Assembly: GCA_023401495.1 (NCBI GenBank)
Contig: JAEXDU010000112.1
Coordinates: 1-17,465, forward strand
Source of the DNA: Bacillota bacterium
Lineage (GTDB): Bacteria; Bacillota; Clostridia; Oscillospirales; Acutalibacteraceae
Length of the DNA stretch: 17,465 nt
Direction of reading: 5' to 3'
Shown piece after piece: positions 16,453-17,465 of the stretch; the stretch's first letter is position 1; every line of letters starts with the position of its first letter. The notes below the pieces were generated by a model. The model ran no database searches. It saw only the letters and a list, made by a program, of their open reading frames with translations, and had not been told where the DNA came from. A program made the translations under genes and the position numbers.

Positions 16453-17465
16453 TTAAGCAGATTGTGTTTCAAACACATTCGCCACCTTACGCAGCCATTT
16501 CGTGATCTCGATATGCTGGGGACAGCTCTGCTCACACTTCTTGCACCCGATGCAATCCGACGCTTTGCCGAAAGTTTTGGCCATGTTGGTATAGTACAGT
16601 TCGTTGATCGTCCACCGGTTGGGGTCACCTGTCCGGAGCTTCTCGCGGTTATCCATATTATACATGGAAAAGTACTTGGGGATCGCAATGTTCTTGGGAC
16701 ACCCTTTGACACAGTATTCGCAGGCCGTACAGGGGATCGCAATCGTTTCCTGAATGGATTTGACCACCTGATGCAAAAGCGCCTGCTCGTCCTCGCTCAG
16801 CGGCTCAAAATTCTGCATATATCCCGTGTTGTCGAGCAGCTGCTCCATATTGGACATTCCGCTCAGCACCATCATGACGCCCTCCAGGCCGGCGGCAAAG
16901 CGAATGGCCCATGACGGCAGCGACTGCTCCGGTTGATGCCCCTTCAAAAGCTGCTCCGCTTTTTCCGGCAGTGCGGCGAGCATCCCGCCCTTCACGGGCT
17001 CCATGACGATGACTGGCTTGCCGTGCTTTCGCGCTACCTCCCAGCACCGGCGTGACTGGACGCTCTGGCTTTCCCAGTCCATATAGTTGATCTGCAGCTG
17101 AACAAACTCCGTCTCGGGGTGTGCGGTCAAAATTTCATCCAGCAGCTCCGGCGTATCGTGGAAGGAAAAGCCCATATGGCGGATTTTTCCCTCTTCTTTT
17201 TTCTTTTGGACAAATGCAAAGCTGTCGAACCGTTTGACCGCCTCATAGTATGATACGTTCAAGTTGTGCAGCAGATAGTAATCAAAATACTCCACGCCGC
17301 AGTTTTCCAGCTGCTCCTCAAAAATCCTCTCCTGATCGCCTTCGTTTTTCAGGAACATGGACGGCAGCTTTGTCGCAAGAGTAAATTTGTTTCTGTCGTG
17401 CCGTTTCACCAGCGCTTCGCGGATTGCCTTTTCACTCTGCCCGCCGTGATACATATAGGCTGTAT
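16453..17465 (-). CDS. Aldo/keto reductase with C-terminal 2x[4Fe-4S] ferredoxin domain (5' end outside window)
   Basis: The frame is open from the right edge of the window to the stop at 16453-16455, giving 337 residues, with the first ~45 missing. It begins T-A-Y-M-Y-H-G-G-Q-S-E, the region of the catalytic tyrosine. A-T-K-L-P supplies the lysine and Y-L-L-H-N the histidine of the reductase tetrad. The barrel ends near the V-L-S-G-M-S-N motif. The C-terminal ~80 residues carry C-T-A-C-E-Y-C-V-K-G-C-P and C-I-G-C-K-K-C-E-Q-S-C-P, two four-cysteine cluster motifs. Such fusions (COG1453 type) are common in anaerobes and probably couple NAD(P)H or ferredoxin electrons to carbonyl reduction. The natural substrate is unknown. 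A strong terminator follows. Confidence 0.93.
   Translation of the reverse strand, partial: TAYMYHGGQSEKAIREALVKRHDRNKFTLATKLPSMFLKNEGDQERIFEEQLENCGVEYFDYYLLHNLNVSYYEAVKRFDSFAFVQKKKEEGKIRHMGFSFHDTPELLDEILTAHPETEFVQLQINYMDWESQSVQSRRCWEVARKHGKPVIVMEPVKGGMLAALPEKAEQLLKGHQPEQSLPSWAIRFAAGLEGVMMVLSGMSNMEQLLDNTGYMQNFEPLSEDEQALLHQVVKSIQETIAIPCTACEYCVKGCPKNIAIPKYFSMYNMDNREKLRTGDPNRWTINELYYTNMAKTFGKASDCIGCKKCEQSCPQHIEITKWLRKVANVFETQSA

Overview
The window looks like a chromosomal segment of a strictly anaerobic, low-oxygen-adapted Clostridia bacterium, most likely Oscillospiraceae/Ruminococcaceae. The grounds are an oxygen-sensitive class III ribonucleotide reductase with its activase, consensus sigma-A promoters with 17-bp spacers, Gram-positive style ribosome binding sites, a lipoprotein with a Ser-rich linker, and small accessory proteins of a type I associate with that group. 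The taxonomic call is inference. No rRNA, tRNA, CRISPR array or intact transposase was seen.

Region 1 (1-2450) is accessory in character. It holds the 3' end of a Ser-rich protein and a strong terminator. Two small paralogous ribbon-helix-helix (RHH) regulators follow on the minus strand, each with operator-like sequence upstream. A divergent 58-residue small protein has a textbook promoter. About 1 kb of non-coding DNA then contains nested hairpins, bounded by a ~55-bp inverted repeat whose two hairpin copies differ by compensatory base changes, and followed by a ~62-bp direct repeat. A 76-residue coiled-coil protein with its own promoter closes the region.

Region 2 (2450-7980) is mostly minus-strand housekeeping. 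nrdD-nrdG form an operon whose promoter carries two NrdR-like boxes 31 bp apart, lying partly inside the 3' end of the next gene. Upstream of it are an HxlR-type regulator co-transcribed with a GNAT acetyltransferase, and then a DUF1015-family protein.

Region 3 (7980-13000) is a plus-strand four-gene operon of the Gld type: ABC ATPase, ABC-2 permease, GldG-like auxiliary protein and a DUF4340 membrane-anchored protein. A terminator-like hairpin and a possible 19-23 residue leader ORF precede it. The four genes very probably form one export or envelope complex of unknown substrate.

Region 4 (13000-17465) carries single genes with their own signals: a GNAT acetyltransferase, a Ser-rich lipoprotein with an LprI-like helical domain, an M14 zinc peptidase, an ADP-ribose pyrophosphatase of the Nudix family, and an aldo/keto reductase with two C-terminal ferredoxin-type clusters that runs off the right edge.

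The least explained parts are the structured element at 1067-1592, its neighbouring RHH/small-protein module, and the function of the Gld-type operon.
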